16,054 bases of DNA from assembly GCA_965658275.1 (NCBI GenBank), contig CBFHRN010000045.1, positions 1 through 16,054 on the forward strand, given 5' to 3'. Source of the DNA: Croceimicrobium sp965658275 (lineage in GTDB: Bacteria; Bacteroidota; Bacteroidia; Flavobacteriales; Schleiferiaceae). Shown here in pieces: positions 1-7,848 of the stretch. The position numbers and the translations under genes are program-made. How positions within the stretch are numbered: the stretch's first letter is position 1; each line of letters opens with the position of its first letter. The notes beneath the pieces were generated by a model. It was not told the DNA's origin and did not search any database. It worked only from the letters and a program-made list of their open reading frames with translations.

Positions 1-456
1 ATTATACATCCAAACGCTTTTCTCTTGTTCGCGGATGTAATCACTCATTAAGGCATTAGTACCTTCGTCATTGACTTCGCTGGATAAATCAAGGATTTCA
101 CGCTCTATTTCAAGTAATTTTTTGTAGCCATCGAGAACTACTTGCACCGTGCCGCGGGCATCGCTTATATGGGCGGCTTCTTCTATTTGTGCAGTGGCGA
201 GGTAGTCGGTATAGGTGTGTAAAGGACTATGTCCTAAAGTTAAGATGCGTTCAGCGATTTCATCAATCTTTTGGAAAGAGTCCATATACAGTTCCTCAAA
301 CTTCTGGTGCAGTTCAAAAAACTTATCTCCTTTTATGTTCCAGTGAATCGCGCGTGAATTGGCGTAAAATATCTGGTAGTTGGCCAACAGAGAATTCAAT
401 TTATCAGCCAGCTTAGCAGCCTCTTGTTGAGGTAGTCCGATTTGATTATTAGTCAT
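1..456 (-). CDS. dps: Dps family DNA-binding ferritin-like protein, 3' end cut by window edge
   Basis: Translation from ATG at 456 gives 152 residues that run off the left edge; Dps proteins are usually about 155-160 residues, so only a few C-terminal residues are missing. The ferroxidase-site pattern is complete: H38, H50 and E54 in the helix beginning RAIHWNIKGDKFFELH, then D65 and E69 (spacing 12, 4, 11, 4, as in the family). The tail EKSVWMYN matches the usual end of Dps. By family, Dps forms a 12-subunit cytoplasmic shell that oxidises ferrous iron with hydrogen peroxide and protects the chromosome in stationary phase or oxidative stress. The N-terminus is short and has few basic residues, so strong DNA binding through a lysine-rich tail is not evident. 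It has its own likely promoter and lies downstream of a terminator, so it is probably a single-gene unit. Confidence 0.95.
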   Translation of the reverse strand, partial: MTNNQIGLPQQEAAKLADKLNSLLANYQIFYANSRAIHWNIKGDKFFELHQKFEELYMDSFQKIDEIAERILTLGHSPLHTYTDYLATAQIEEAAHISDARGTVQVVLDGYKKLLEIEREILDLSSEVNDEGTNALMSDYIREQEKSVWMYN

Positions 457-479
457 GTCTATAGTTTTTAAATTCTCAT

Positions 480-512
480 CAAATATAACTATTGACTATC
501 TGTTTTCAGAAA
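480..512 (-). promoter_or_regulatory. Candidate Bacteroidota-type promoter of dps
   Basis: On the minus strand, TATATTTG at 487-480 fits the Bacteroidota -7 consensus TAnnTTTG exactly. A TTTCTG at 512-507 lies 19 bp upstream, near where a -33 element is expected, but it is only a partial match to TTTG. The -7 box is 23 bp from the dps ATG. The position between a terminator and the gene supports it; the -33 part is weak. Confidence 0.5.
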
Positions 513-551
513 GCGATAATAGATGACTATATCTTTATTGGGGAGCTAAAT

Positions 552-587
552 AAAAAACCCTGACTAGGTAAATAGCCAGGGTTTTAA
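552..587 (-). terminator. Intrinsic terminator after the POT transporter gene
   Basis: Read on the minus strand, AAAACCCTGGCTA pairs with TAGTCAGGGTTTT around a 6-nt loop: a stem of about 13 bp with one G-T wobble, followed by a run of six Ts. It lies about 20 bp after the stop codon of the peptide transporter and before the dps promoter. The stem also begins with As on the plus strand, so it could work in both directions, though no plus-strand gene leads into it. Confidence 0.85.
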
Positions 588-606
588 ATATTGGTGATGC
601 TCAGGC

Positions 607-2496
607 TTATTCTACCCCGTGCATCAATTTCTTAAGAGGCTTATTGAAAATCATAATGATTACGGAGAAGCCAAGTAGTACGAAACCGATGTTAGAGAAT
701 ACGTCGGTATACTTATTTAGACCCATTTCCATGCGGTCCATTTTGTGCTGTTGATATACGTCGGCTAAGCTTGCGCTGGCATCTGCATCAAAGGCTTCAA
801 TATTTTCACGGAAATACATCCAAGTTTCAATATTAATCGCATCTGCATTTTCGGCGTCAGCGGCTACCAAGCCATCATATTCGGAACCTAGACTTTCCCA
901 TGCGGCTGGGTCTAGCCACTCTTCGGCGGAAGCAACCGGTGTGTTGATGCTGCGTTGTGCCTTCCAGTCCACAAAGTTCATCCCATCAGCATAGGCATTG
1001 CGGAATTCTACCCAGTCTTTAATGTCCAAGTATTTACTTAAGGTAATGTTCACTGGCATTCCCTCAGCCAGGGGCTGCCAATCAATAAAGTTAACGGCAT
1101 CCACCTCATTGGCCGCTTGCATTACCGTAGTGCTAATTGGGAATTCCAATTCTGGACCTTCTTCAGAACCGTGGGTTCCGGTAAGAGTTGCAATCTGACC
1201 TCCGAGGAAATTACCAATGGCGAAACTTAAGAACCAGCCCCCCATAGCGGTTCCTGAAATCTTAGGAGGGGCCAATTTGGTTACCATACTCAAACCAATT
1301 GGTGAAAGGAATAATTCACCCGTGGTATGAAGCAAGTAAAGAATTACAAGCGTTAAAAGAGGTACTTGGAAGCCTTCAGCGAAGGTTAGTCCTAAAAGAG
1401 TTACCAAGAAACCTAAACCCAGTTGAAGGATACCGAAAGCAAACTTCATAGGGATACTGGGGTTTTTACCCATTTCCGAAAGTTTCACCCACATCACACT
1501 AAAGATCGAACCAAAGAGTACGATAAAGAAGGGGTTGAAGAACTGCGTCATGGAGGCGGGCATAACCCATCCAAAGATTTCACGATCTACGTTACGATCG
1601 GCAAAAAGAGTTAATGAGGTACCGGCTTGCTCGAAGAAAGCCCAGAATACAATGTTGATTAAAATAAAGATCACCAAGGCAATCATTCGATCGCGCCAAA
1701 TCTTTCCTTCGGCCGCTCCGGCTTTAATCAAGTTAAAGGATACTAGGATAAATAGTGCCAATAGCAAGTACTGCAAGATTTCATTTTTAGAAATCAGGAT
1801 ATAACAAGCTGGGATTAATAAAAGGCTACCAATGGTGATTAGGGTAACGTAGTTAATTGGACCGAATACTTTTTTCTTACCGGCTTCAGTTATTGCTAAA
1901 CCATCCGCTGCAGCGTAACGGTCGCGACCAAACCAGAAAATTAAGAATCCTAAAAGCATACCGATACCGGCCAGTCCGAATCCCCAACGGAATCCGTAGG
2001 TTTCACCCACATAAGCTACAACCGAGGTAGCTAATAGGGCCCCCACATTAATACCAATGTAGAAAATGGTAAATCCTGAGTCGCGTCTTGGGTCATTTTC
2101 CTCATAAAGCTTACCCACAATAGTGGAGATGTTCGCTTTAAAGTAGCCATTACCGATAATAATGGCACCCATACCGGCTAAGAGCCAAAATTCAGTGCCT
2201 CCTAAAATCATGAATTCACCGATGGCCATTAGAATGGCTCCTAAAATAATAGCGTAACGATAACCGAGGAATTTATCGGCCATTCGACCTCCTAATACTG
2301 GAGCAGCATATACGAGTCCGGTGTAGGCACCGTAAATAACAGCAGCTTCCGCGTCTCCTTTGAAAAGGGCTTTTACAAGATATAAGGTAAGTAGCGTGCG
2401 CATTCCGTAGTAACAGAAGCGTTCCCACATTTCAGAAAAGAACAAGACATAGAGTCCATTAGGATGTCCTTGTTTCGCTAGGTCGGTGTTTGACAT
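607..2496 (-). CDS. POT/PTR family proton-coupled peptide transporter with large periplasmic insert
   Basis: This 629-residue inner-membrane protein carries the POT signatures: E22xxE25-R26-F27-x-Y29-Y30-G31 in helix 1, NGYFKAN at 116-122 (K120), FYIGIN at 145-150, and the helix-10 glutamate E394 in HTTGELFLSP. Hydrophobic segments fit 12 core helices plus the two extra helices (about 214-258) common in bacterial members. The family imports di- and tripeptides with protons. Between helix 11 (about 413-438) and helix 12 (about 597-617) is an acidic, non-hydrophobic insert of about 150 residues, which the 12+2 topology places in the periplasm. It makes this protein clearly longer than typical bacterial POTs of about 450-520 residues. 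The gene follows the DPP4 peptidase by 62 bp on the same strand, so the pair can release and then import dipeptides. Whether it prefers di- or tripeptides cannot be read from the sequence. Confidence 0.93.
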   Translation of the reverse strand: MSNTDLAKQGHPNGLYVLFFSEMWERFCYYGMRTLLTLYLVKALFKGDAEAAVIYGAYTGLVYAAPVLGGRMADKFLGYRYAIILGAILMAIGEFMILGGTEFWLLAGMGAIIIGNGYFKANISTIVGKLYEENDPRRDSGFTIFYIGINVGALLATSVVAYVGETYGFRWGFGLAGIGMLLGFLIFWFGRDRYAAADGLAITEAGKKKVFGPINYVTLITIGSLLLIPACYILISKNEILQYLLLALFILVSFNLIKAGAAEGKIWRDRMIALVIFILINIVFWAFFEQAGTSLTLFADRNVDREIFGWVMPASMTQFFNPFFIVLFGSIFSVMWVKLSEMGKNPSIPMKFAFGILQLGLGFLVTLLGLTFAEGFQVPLLTLVILYLLHTTGELFLSPIGLSMVTKLAPPKISGTAMGGWFLSFAIGNFLGGQIATLTGTHGSEEGPELEFPISTTVMQAANEVDAVNFIDWQPLAEGMPVNITLSKYLDIKDWVEFRNAYADGMNFVDWKAQRSINTPVASAEEWLDPAAWESLGSEYDGLVAADAENADAINIETWMYFRENIEAFDADASASLADVYQQHKMDRMEMGLNKYTDVFSNIGFVLLGFSVIIMIFNKPLKKLMHGVE

Positions 2497-2558
2497 GTTC
2501 AGGAATTTGAATTAAGTGTCGAATTAACAAAATTTAATCTAAAGCAGAAGAAGCAGGA

Positions 2559-4745
2559 TTAGAGATTATCGAGGATAAACTCCGTCATTTTTGTGTAAAG
2601 GTGGTAACGCGTATTGCCACCATAGATGCCATGGTTTTTATCGGGATAAATAAATAAGTCGAATTGCTTGTTGGCTTGCACTAAGGCTTCGATCATGCGC
2701 ATGGTGTTTTGCACATGCACATTATCATCGGCAGAACCATGTACCAAGAAGTAGGATCCTTTTAATTTATCGACGTGGTTAATTGGAGAATTAGCATCAT
2801 AACCTTCAGCATTTTCTTGCGGAGTGCGCATATAGCGCTCGGTATAAATATTATCGTAAAAGCGCCAATTGGTTACCGGGGCCACGGCAATGGCGGCTTT
2901 GAAGACATCAGCGCCTTTGGTGATACCCAAGCTACTCATATAACCACCGTAAGACCAGCCCCAAATGCCAATGCGATTTCCATCAACATAATCTTGCTTG
3001 GCCAACCATTTAGCGGCCGAAATTTGATCTTCCGTTTCGTATTTACCTAATTGCTGATAGGTTACGGTGCGGAAGTCACGGCCCCGTGCTCCGGTTCCCC
3101 GGTTGTCTACACTTACAACGATGTAGCCTTGGGAAGCCAAATGCTGGTACCACATTCCGTTGCCGGCATCGTAGCTGTTTTGGACGGTTTGTGAACCCGG
3201 ACCCCCATATACAAACATTAATACTGGATAGCTTTTGGAAGCATCGAAATCGCTAGGCTTAATCATCCAAGCATTCAAGAGAGTGCCTTCCTCATTAGGG
3301 ATTTGAAGAAATTCCTTGTAACTAATAGTGTAGGCCTTCAATCGCTCTTGCACGGCCGCATTATCGTTGATAACGCGCACCAATTTGCCATTGGCGCGAT
3401 GTAAAGTTTCGTAGGTAGGGACATCTACAGCTGAGTAGCGATTGATGTAGTATTTAAAACCTTTACTGAAGCTGGCGGAATTGGTACCTTCTCTTTTGTT
3501 GAGACGCTTTTTCTTTTTGCCTTTCAGACTAATGCTGTAAATATCACGCTCGAGCGGAGAGCGCTCTGCTGCTTGATAGTAAAGCGTTTTTGAGTCTTCG
3601 TCCATGCCGTAAAAATTGGTAACCTCCCAATCGCCTTTGGTGATTTGACGGATTAATTTTCCATCGTCATCGTAATGATAGATGTGGTTAAAACCATCTT
3701 GCTCGGAGGTCCAAATAAAACTGTTGTCTTCTAGGAAGGTGAGGTTGTCGTGAATGTCCAGATAGTGCGGTGCCTTTTCTTCCATTAATAATTCGACCTC
3801 CAATTCATCATCTTCTACTTCCACTTCCCAAAGCTGCAGGTGATCTTGATGACGGTTTAATGTGAAAACTACCAATTCGTCGTCTTCGCTAGTCCATTTA
3901 ATACGCGGAATGTATTCGTAATCCACAGGGATTTTAACTTCAAAGTCTTTGTTGTTTTCCAAGTCGTAGATATGAATACGTACTATAGAATTCACCTCAC
4001 CAGCCTTTGGGTATTTAAACACATCTTGCTGGGGGTATAAACCTTGACCAAAAACATCCATGGAGAAAGTCGGAACTTCGCTCTCATCAAATTGATAATA
4101 AGCGATATAGTTACCTTTGGGCGACCAGTAGAAACCTTTGTGGAAGCTAAACTCTTCTTCATATACCCAGTCCACTGCGCCTGCAATAAACTTATTTTCT
4201 TCTCCTTTTCCGAAGCTGATTAAGCTACCGTCCTCCATATTTTGAACGTGCATTTTGTTCTTGTGTACAAAGGCTACTTTGTTTTCGCTGGGCGAGAAAT
4301 CGGCTAGTTGTTGTTTCGAATCAGCCTTTAAGGCGATGAGTTCCTTGCTTTGGAGATCGAAAACATAGTAATTACTCTTGCTGGAATGGCGGTAAATCGA
4401 TTCGGTACTCGTTCCCAGTAAAACCTTGGTTTCATCCGCATTAAACTGATAAGAGTCGAAGCGCAAAGGGGCCCCATTTCCTGCGGATACATTAGCAGCG
4501 CTGAGGATGGTTTCAACCATTTCCCCACTTTCATAACTGTACTTATCGATTTTAGGTCCATTTTGATCGCGTTCTAAAACCGTAAAGTGGCTGCCATCAT
4601 TCATGCTGCGCAAGCCACCTGTTGACCGGGCAAAGAAGCTGTAACGCTGCCAAACATCTGAAAGACTTACATCTTTCTTTTGGGCAATTAATGTACTTGT
4701 GATTAGGATAAAAAGCGAGACTATACTTAGCTTGCGATACATCAT
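2559..4745 (-). CDS. Dipeptidyl peptidase IV-type S9 serine peptidase, secreted
   Basis: The 728-residue protein begins with a signal peptide (MMYRKLSIVSLFILITSTLIA, cleavage probably after A21), so it should act in the periplasm or outside the cell. Residues about 40-470 form the beta-propeller, with the E196-E197-E198 cluster in VYEEEF that in DPP4 binds the free N-terminus of substrates. The alpha/beta-hydrolase domain (about 480-728) has the oxyanion tyrosine Y513 in YGGPGS, nucleophile S598 in GWSYGG, D673 in GSADDNVH and H705 in KNHGIYGG. The family removes X-Pro or X-Ala dipeptides from peptide N-termini. The gene leads an operon with a POT peptide importer. ATGs at 4745 and 4742 are adjacent and equally possible. 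A strongly acidic stretch at about 308-323 and a lysine-rich one at 408-417 sit in propeller blades. Confidence 0.95.
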   Translation of the reverse strand: MMYRKLSIVSLFILITSTLIAQKKDVSLSDVWQRYSFFARSTGGLRSMNDGSHFTVLERDQNGPKIDKYSYESGEMVETILSAANVSAGNGAPLRFDSYQFNADETKVLLGTSTESIYRHSSKSNYYVFDLQSKELIALKADSKQQLADFSPSENKVAFVHKNKMHVQNMEDGSLISFGKGEENKFIAGAVDWVYEEEFSFHKGFYWSPKGNYIAYYQFDESEVPTFSMDVFGQGLYPQQDVFKYPKAGEVNSIVRIHIYDLENNKDFEVKIPVDYEYIPRIKWTSEDDELVVFTLNRHQDHLQLWEVEVEDDELEVELLMEEKAPHYLDIHDNLTFLEDNSFIWTSEQDGFNHIYHYDDDGKLIRQITKGDWEVTNFYGMDEDSKTLYYQAAERSPLERDIYSISLKGKKKKRLNKREGTNSASFSKGFKYYINRYSAVDVPTYETLHRANGKLVRVINDNAAVQERLKAYTISYKEFLQIPNEEGTLLNAWMIKPSDFDASKSYPVLMFVYGGPGSQTVQNSYDAGNGMWYQHLASQGYIVVSVDNRGTGARGRDFRTVTYQQLGKYETEDQISAAKWLAKQDYVDGNRIGIWGWSYGGYMSSLGITKGADVFKAAIAVAPVTNWRFYDNIYTERYMRTPQENAEGYDANSPINHVDKLKGSYFLVHGSADDNVHVQNTMRMIEALVQANKQFDLFIYPDKNHGIYGGNTRYHLYTKMTEFILDNL

Positions 4746-4750
4746 TATTT

Positions 4751-4772
4751 TATTTTAGAGCGCCCTAAAATA
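4751..4772. promoter_or_regulatory. 22-bp near-perfect palindrome between divergent genes
   Basis: TATTTTAGAGCGCCCTAAAATA reads the same on both strands except for one mismatched pair (A4759/C4764), so 20 of 22 positions are symmetric around a GCGC core. It occupies most of the 33-bp gap between the start codons of the DPP4 gene (4745) and the FAD-oxidase gene (4779). Such a site could be an operator for a dimeric regulator of one or both genes, or a hairpin in the leader RNA. No regulator gene is next to it. Confidence 0.45.
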
Positions 4773-4778
4773 GTCAAT

Positions 4779-6206
4779 TTGAAGAGACCAGAAAGTTATA
4801 AAACCCTAGATGCCGACGACCAGGCCTATTTTGCCTCTTTTTTAGCCTCGGATCAGATTTTAAGTGATGCCGATGCTAAGAAAGATTATGGTCATGATGA
4901 AACAGAAGATTACCAGTTTGAACCGGGGATTGTCATAAAACCTCAATCCACGGAGGAAGTTTCGCAAATACTTGCTTATTGTCATGCGCACTACATTCCA
5001 GTGTATAGCAGTGGCGCTCGGACGGGCTTAAGTGGGGGGGCTTTGCCGATTTACGGAGGAGTTATGATTAGCTTCGAAAGGCTAAATCGGATTCTGGAAA
5101 TCGACGAACGTAACTTGCAAGCGACGGTGGAGCCTGGGGTCATCAATCAGGTATTTCACGAAGCTTGTAAAGAAAAAGGACTCTTTTATCCTCCAGATCC
5201 AAGTTCGTGGGGTTCCTGCACTTTAGGCGGTAATTTGGCTTTAAATGCCGGTGGACCCAAAGCGGTGAAATACGGTGTAACCAATGCCTATGTCCTCGAT
5301 ATTGAGGTCGTTTTGGCCAATGGAGATATTATTCGAACAGGGGCTAAAGTTTTAAAGAATAGCACAGGATACAATTTAACACAATTGTTGGTTGGGAGCG
5401 AAGGAACGCTCGGTTTGATTACAAAGGTGGTCTTTAAGCTAATACCTTATCCCAAAGAAAATCGATTGATGTTGATTCCCTTTGCTTCGCCAGAAAAGGC
5501 CTGCGAAGCGGTGTCTGCCATTTTTCAAGCAGGAATTGTTCCGTCTGGAATGGAGTTTATGGAACGCGATGCTATCGACTACACCTTAAAGTATGTGGAT
5601 GAGGTCAATCTTCCGATAGGTCCAGAGGTTGGAGCCCACCTTTTGGTCGAGGTAGATGGTAATTACCCTGATCAATTGATGGAAGATTGTGTGAAAATCG
5701 CCGATATCGTTGCTTCCTTTGACGCCGGTGAAGTTCTTTTTGCGGATTCTGAAAATGAAAAGGCTGCATTATGGAAACTAAGACGCCGAGTCGGAGAGGC
5801 CGTAAAATCACATTCGATCTATAAAGAGGAAGATACGGTCGTTCCACGAGCCGAGCTTGCCACGCTCTTGCGGGGAGTCAAAGAAATCGGGAAGAGGTAT
5901 GGCTTCCAATCCGTATGTTATGGCCATGCGGGTGATGGGAACTTGCATGTCAATATTTTGAAACATGAAATGACCGACCCAGAATGGGAAGAAGAACTTC
6001 CTAAAGGAATTCGAGAAATATTTCAATTAGTGAAAGAATTAGGGGGAACCATCTCCGGAGAACACGGAATAGGACTAGTGCAAAAAGATTATTTAGATAT
6101 TGTGTTTAGTTCCGTGGAAATCGGCTTGCAGAAGCAGATTAAGAAGGTCTTTGATCCCCATGAGATATTAAACCCCGGCAAGCTTTTTCCAGAGTCCTCC
6201 ATTTGA
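4779..6206 (+). CDS. FAD-linked oxidoreductase, glycolate oxidase (GlcD) / D-lactate dehydrogenase-like
   Basis: The 475-residue protein belongs to the FAD_binding_4 plus FAD-oxidase_C family. The FAD-binding domain holds SSGARTGLSGGA at 78-89, PPDPSS at 138-143, GGN at 150-152 and GSEGTLGLIT at 206-215. The C-terminal domain holds YGHAGDGNLHVNI at 381-393, GEHGIG at 427-432 and the final FDPHEILNPGK at 458-468. Members oxidise small D-2-hydroxy acids such as D-lactate or glycolate to 2-keto acids and pass electrons towards the respiratory chain; there is no signal peptide. No glcE/glcF-like subunits are beside it, so it may act alone. The start is TTG: no in-frame ATG precedes residue 96, which is already inside the FAD domain, and frames further upstream run into the DPP4 gene. 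The exact substrate is not determined by these motifs. Confidence 0.9.
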   Translation: MKRPESYKTLDADDQAYFASFLASDQILSDADAKKDYGHDETEDYQFEPGIVIKPQSTEEVSQILAYCHAHYIPVYSSGARTGLSGGALPIYGGVMISFERLNRILEIDERNLQATVEPGVINQVFHEACKEKGLFYPPDPSSWGSCTLGGNLALNAGGPKAVKYGVTNAYVLDIEVVLANGDIIRTGAKVLKNSTGYNLTQLLVGSEGTLGLITKVVFKLIPYPKENRLMLIPFASPEKACEAVSAIFQAGIVPSGMEFMERDAIDYTLKYVDEVNLPIGPEVGAHLLVEVDGNYPDQLMEDCVKIADIVASFDAGEVLFADSENEKAALWKLRRRVGEAVKSHSIYKEEDTVVPRAELATLLRGVKEIGKRYGFQSVCYGHAGDGNLHVNILKHEMTDPEWEEELPKGIREIFQLVKELGGTISGEHGIGLVQKDYLDIVFSSVEIGLQKQIKKVFDPHEILNPGKLFPESSI

Positions 6207-6244
6207 AATTGTTGACTAACAGGGTTTTTAAAAAGAAAAAATAA

Positions 6245-6252
6245 TAACTTTA
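6245..6252 (+). promoter_or_regulatory. Possible -7 element for the receiver-domain gene
   Basis: TAACTTTA matches five of the six fixed positions of TAnnTTTG and lies 25 bp before the ATG at 6278 in an A-rich spacer. No clear -33 element accompanies it. The 71-bp gap after the FAD oxidase has no terminator hairpin, so read-through from upstream is also possible. Confidence 0.25.
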
Positions 6253-6277
6253 AAAGACCAACCAACTCAAACGATTA

Positions 6278-6649
6278 ATGCCTACCAAAACTGTCCTTTT
6301 AGTAGACGATAACCCCATTGACTTAATGATTAACAATAAAACCATTGAGCGCTATAATGGGGAGATTGGCGTCGTAAAAGCTATGGGGGCCAAAGAGGCA
6401 TTGACTATGTTGACTAACGGTGACTGTAAGCCTACTTGTCTTTTATTGGATATAAAGATGCCAGGTATGGATGGCTTTGAGTTTTTGGAGGCTTTGAAAG
6501 ATTCTGGATTAAAGGTTGAATTTGGCATTCACATGTTGTCTTCCAGTATCGATCCTGCTGATCTAGAAAATGCGGAGGCTAATCCACTGGTAAATTCTTA
6601 CATCGAAAAACCCTTAAATATCGATAAGCTTAAAGAGATTGATCTCTAA
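6278..6649 (+). CDS. Stand-alone response regulator receiver domain (CheY-like)
   Basis: The 123-residue protein is a single REC domain with no output domain. The acidic pair D10-D11 (LLVDDNPID), phospho-acceptor D58 (LLLDIKMPGMDGFEF), the switch Ser S88 (MLSSS) and the invariant lysine K111 (IEKPL) are all present, so it should be phosphorylatable. Such single-domain regulators act through protein-protein contacts or as relays in phosphotransfer chains. No histidine kinase or phosphotransferase is in the window, so its partner is unknown. It follows the FAD oxidase by 71 bp on the same strand, and its stop codon overlaps the stop of the opposing aminotransferase gene by 4 bp. Confidence 0.93.
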   Translation: MPTKTVLLVDDNPIDLMINNKTIERYNGEIGVVKAMGAKEALTMLTNGDCKPTCLLLDIKMPGMDGFEFLEALKDSGLKVEFGIHMLSSSIDPADLENAEANPLVNSYIEKPLNIDKLKEIDL

Positions 6650-7833
6650 TCTAGGGCCTCGATTTGCGCACGAATAATCGCGCAAGCTTTGGTCATCTCC
6701 TCTTCCGAAATATTTAAAGGCGGGGCAATTCGGAAACTATTCGGATTACTTAAAAACCAAAAAGTAATCACTCCTTCTTTTAAACAACCTTCAACGATTT
6801 GAGCAACTTCGGCTTCGGTTTCAAATTCAAAAGCGAAAAACAGACCGATTCTCCGTACTTCTTTAATCCTTGGATGAGCGATTAGATCCTCTATTTTTTT
6901 ACCCTTAGCCTCTACTTGCTCTAAAAGACCTTCCTTTTCGATTACCTCAAGGGTGGCCAAAGCGGCTGCACAGGACACAGGGTTTCCGCCAAAAGTAGTG
7001 ATATGGCCGAGCATAGGCCGATCGGTAAGGCATTGCATGATTTTTTGATTGGCAATAAAAGCGCCTAAAGGAAGGCCGCCTCCTAAGGCTTTGGCTGTGC
7101 ATACAATATCGGGGACAATGCCATAATGCTCAAAAGCAAATAGTTTGCCCGTGCGGCCCATCCCACATTGAATTTCATCTAAAATTAAAAGTGCTCCAAC
7201 TTCTTCACAACGCGCTTTCAAAGCCTGCATGTATTGCTTGGAGGGAATTCGAATTCCCGCGTCTCCTTGGACGGTCTCAACAATTACTGCCGCCGTCTTA
7301 GAGCTGATTTCGCTCAATTCGGCCTCTTCTCTAAAGTTAAGAAAGCGGACATCTGGTAATAGAGGCCGGAATGCTCGTTTCTTCGTTTCATTACCCGATA
7401 CACTTAAAGCCCCATGAGTGCTGCCATGGTAAGCGCCCCGAAAAGCAATCAATTCGGTCCTTTGCGTATAGCGCTTGGCTAATTTTAAAGCGCCTTCAAT
7501 CGATTCGGTACCACTATTTACGAAATAAACGCTGTTGAGTGACTCAGGCAGTAAACGCACCAGTTTATCGGCTAGTTTATTGGGACTGTCCTGAATAAAC
7601 TCGCCGTAGACCATGGTATGCAAGTGTTTATCTACTTGGTTGTGAATGGCTTGCAAGACATGAGGATGACCGTGTCCAATATTACTAACCCCAATACCGG
7701 AAACGAAGTCGATATAGCTCTCCCCGTTGGGACCGTACAAAGTGGAACCCTTGGCACTTTCAATTTCGATGCCCAATGCAAAAGGGGTCGTTTGAGCGAT
7801 ATGATCAAAGAATATGTCGCGTGCGGTCTTCAT
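6646..7833 (-). CDS. Class-III pyridoxal-phosphate aminotransferase (acetylornithine/ornithine aminotransferase-like)
   Basis: The 395-residue cytosolic enzyme shows the class-III fold landmarks in order: S107-G108-T109 phosphate-binding segment (NSGTES), G133-A-Y-H136 around the cofactor ring, E186, D219-E220 (LILDEIQCG) holding the pyridine nitrogen, and K248 in CTAKALGGG as the Schiff-base lysine, then TTFGGNP at 279-285. The family moves an amino group, usually from a terminal amine or omega-amino acid, to 2-oxoglutarate or pyruvate. The sequence alone does not separate acetylornithine, ornithine, lysine or 4-aminobutyrate specificity, and no arginine or lysine pathway gene is adjacent. 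The upstream VTT membrane protein gene ends 15 bp before its ATG, suggesting one transcript. Its 3' end overlaps the converging receiver gene. Confidence 0.92.
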   Translation of the reverse strand: MKTARDIFFDHIAQTTPFALGIEIESAKGSTLYGPNGESYIDFVSGIGVSNIGHGHPHVLQAIHNQVDKHLHTMVYGEFIQDSPNKLADKLVRLLPESLNSVYFVNSGTESIEGALKLAKRYTQRTELIAFRGAYHGSTHGALSVSGNETKKRAFRPLLPDVRFLNFREEAELSEISSKTAAVIVETVQGDAGIRIPSKQYMQALKARCEEVGALLILDEIQCGMGRTGKLFAFEHYGIVPDIVCTAKALGGGLPLGAFIANQKIMQCLTDRPMLGHITTFGGNPVSCAAALATLEVIEKEGLLEQVEAKGKKIEDLIAHPRIKEVRRIGLFFAFEFETEAEVAQIVEGCLKEGVITFWFLSNPNSFRIAPPLNISEEEMTKACAIIRAQIEALD

Positions 7834-7848
7834 CTGTTCAAAGGTGCA

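Noticed and set aside
189..416. Open frame of 75 codons on the plus strand
   Set aside because: It is entirely antisense to the Dps gene, whose ferroxidase residues are all present; its translation has no recognisable features.
1535..1804. Plus-strand open frame inside the POT gene
   Set aside because: It is antisense to transmembrane helices of a well-supported transporter, and its basic, low-complexity composition is what reversed helix codons produce.
2520..2545. Separate promoter for the POT gene between it and the DPP4 gene
   Set aside because: AAATTTTG on the minus strand is only a partial -7 match, and the short 62-bp gap is better explained by one transcript.
5605..6026. Two minus-strand open frames under the FAD oxidase
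   Set aside because: They overlap each other and the conserved C-terminal domain of the oxidase, with no start signals or family motifs.
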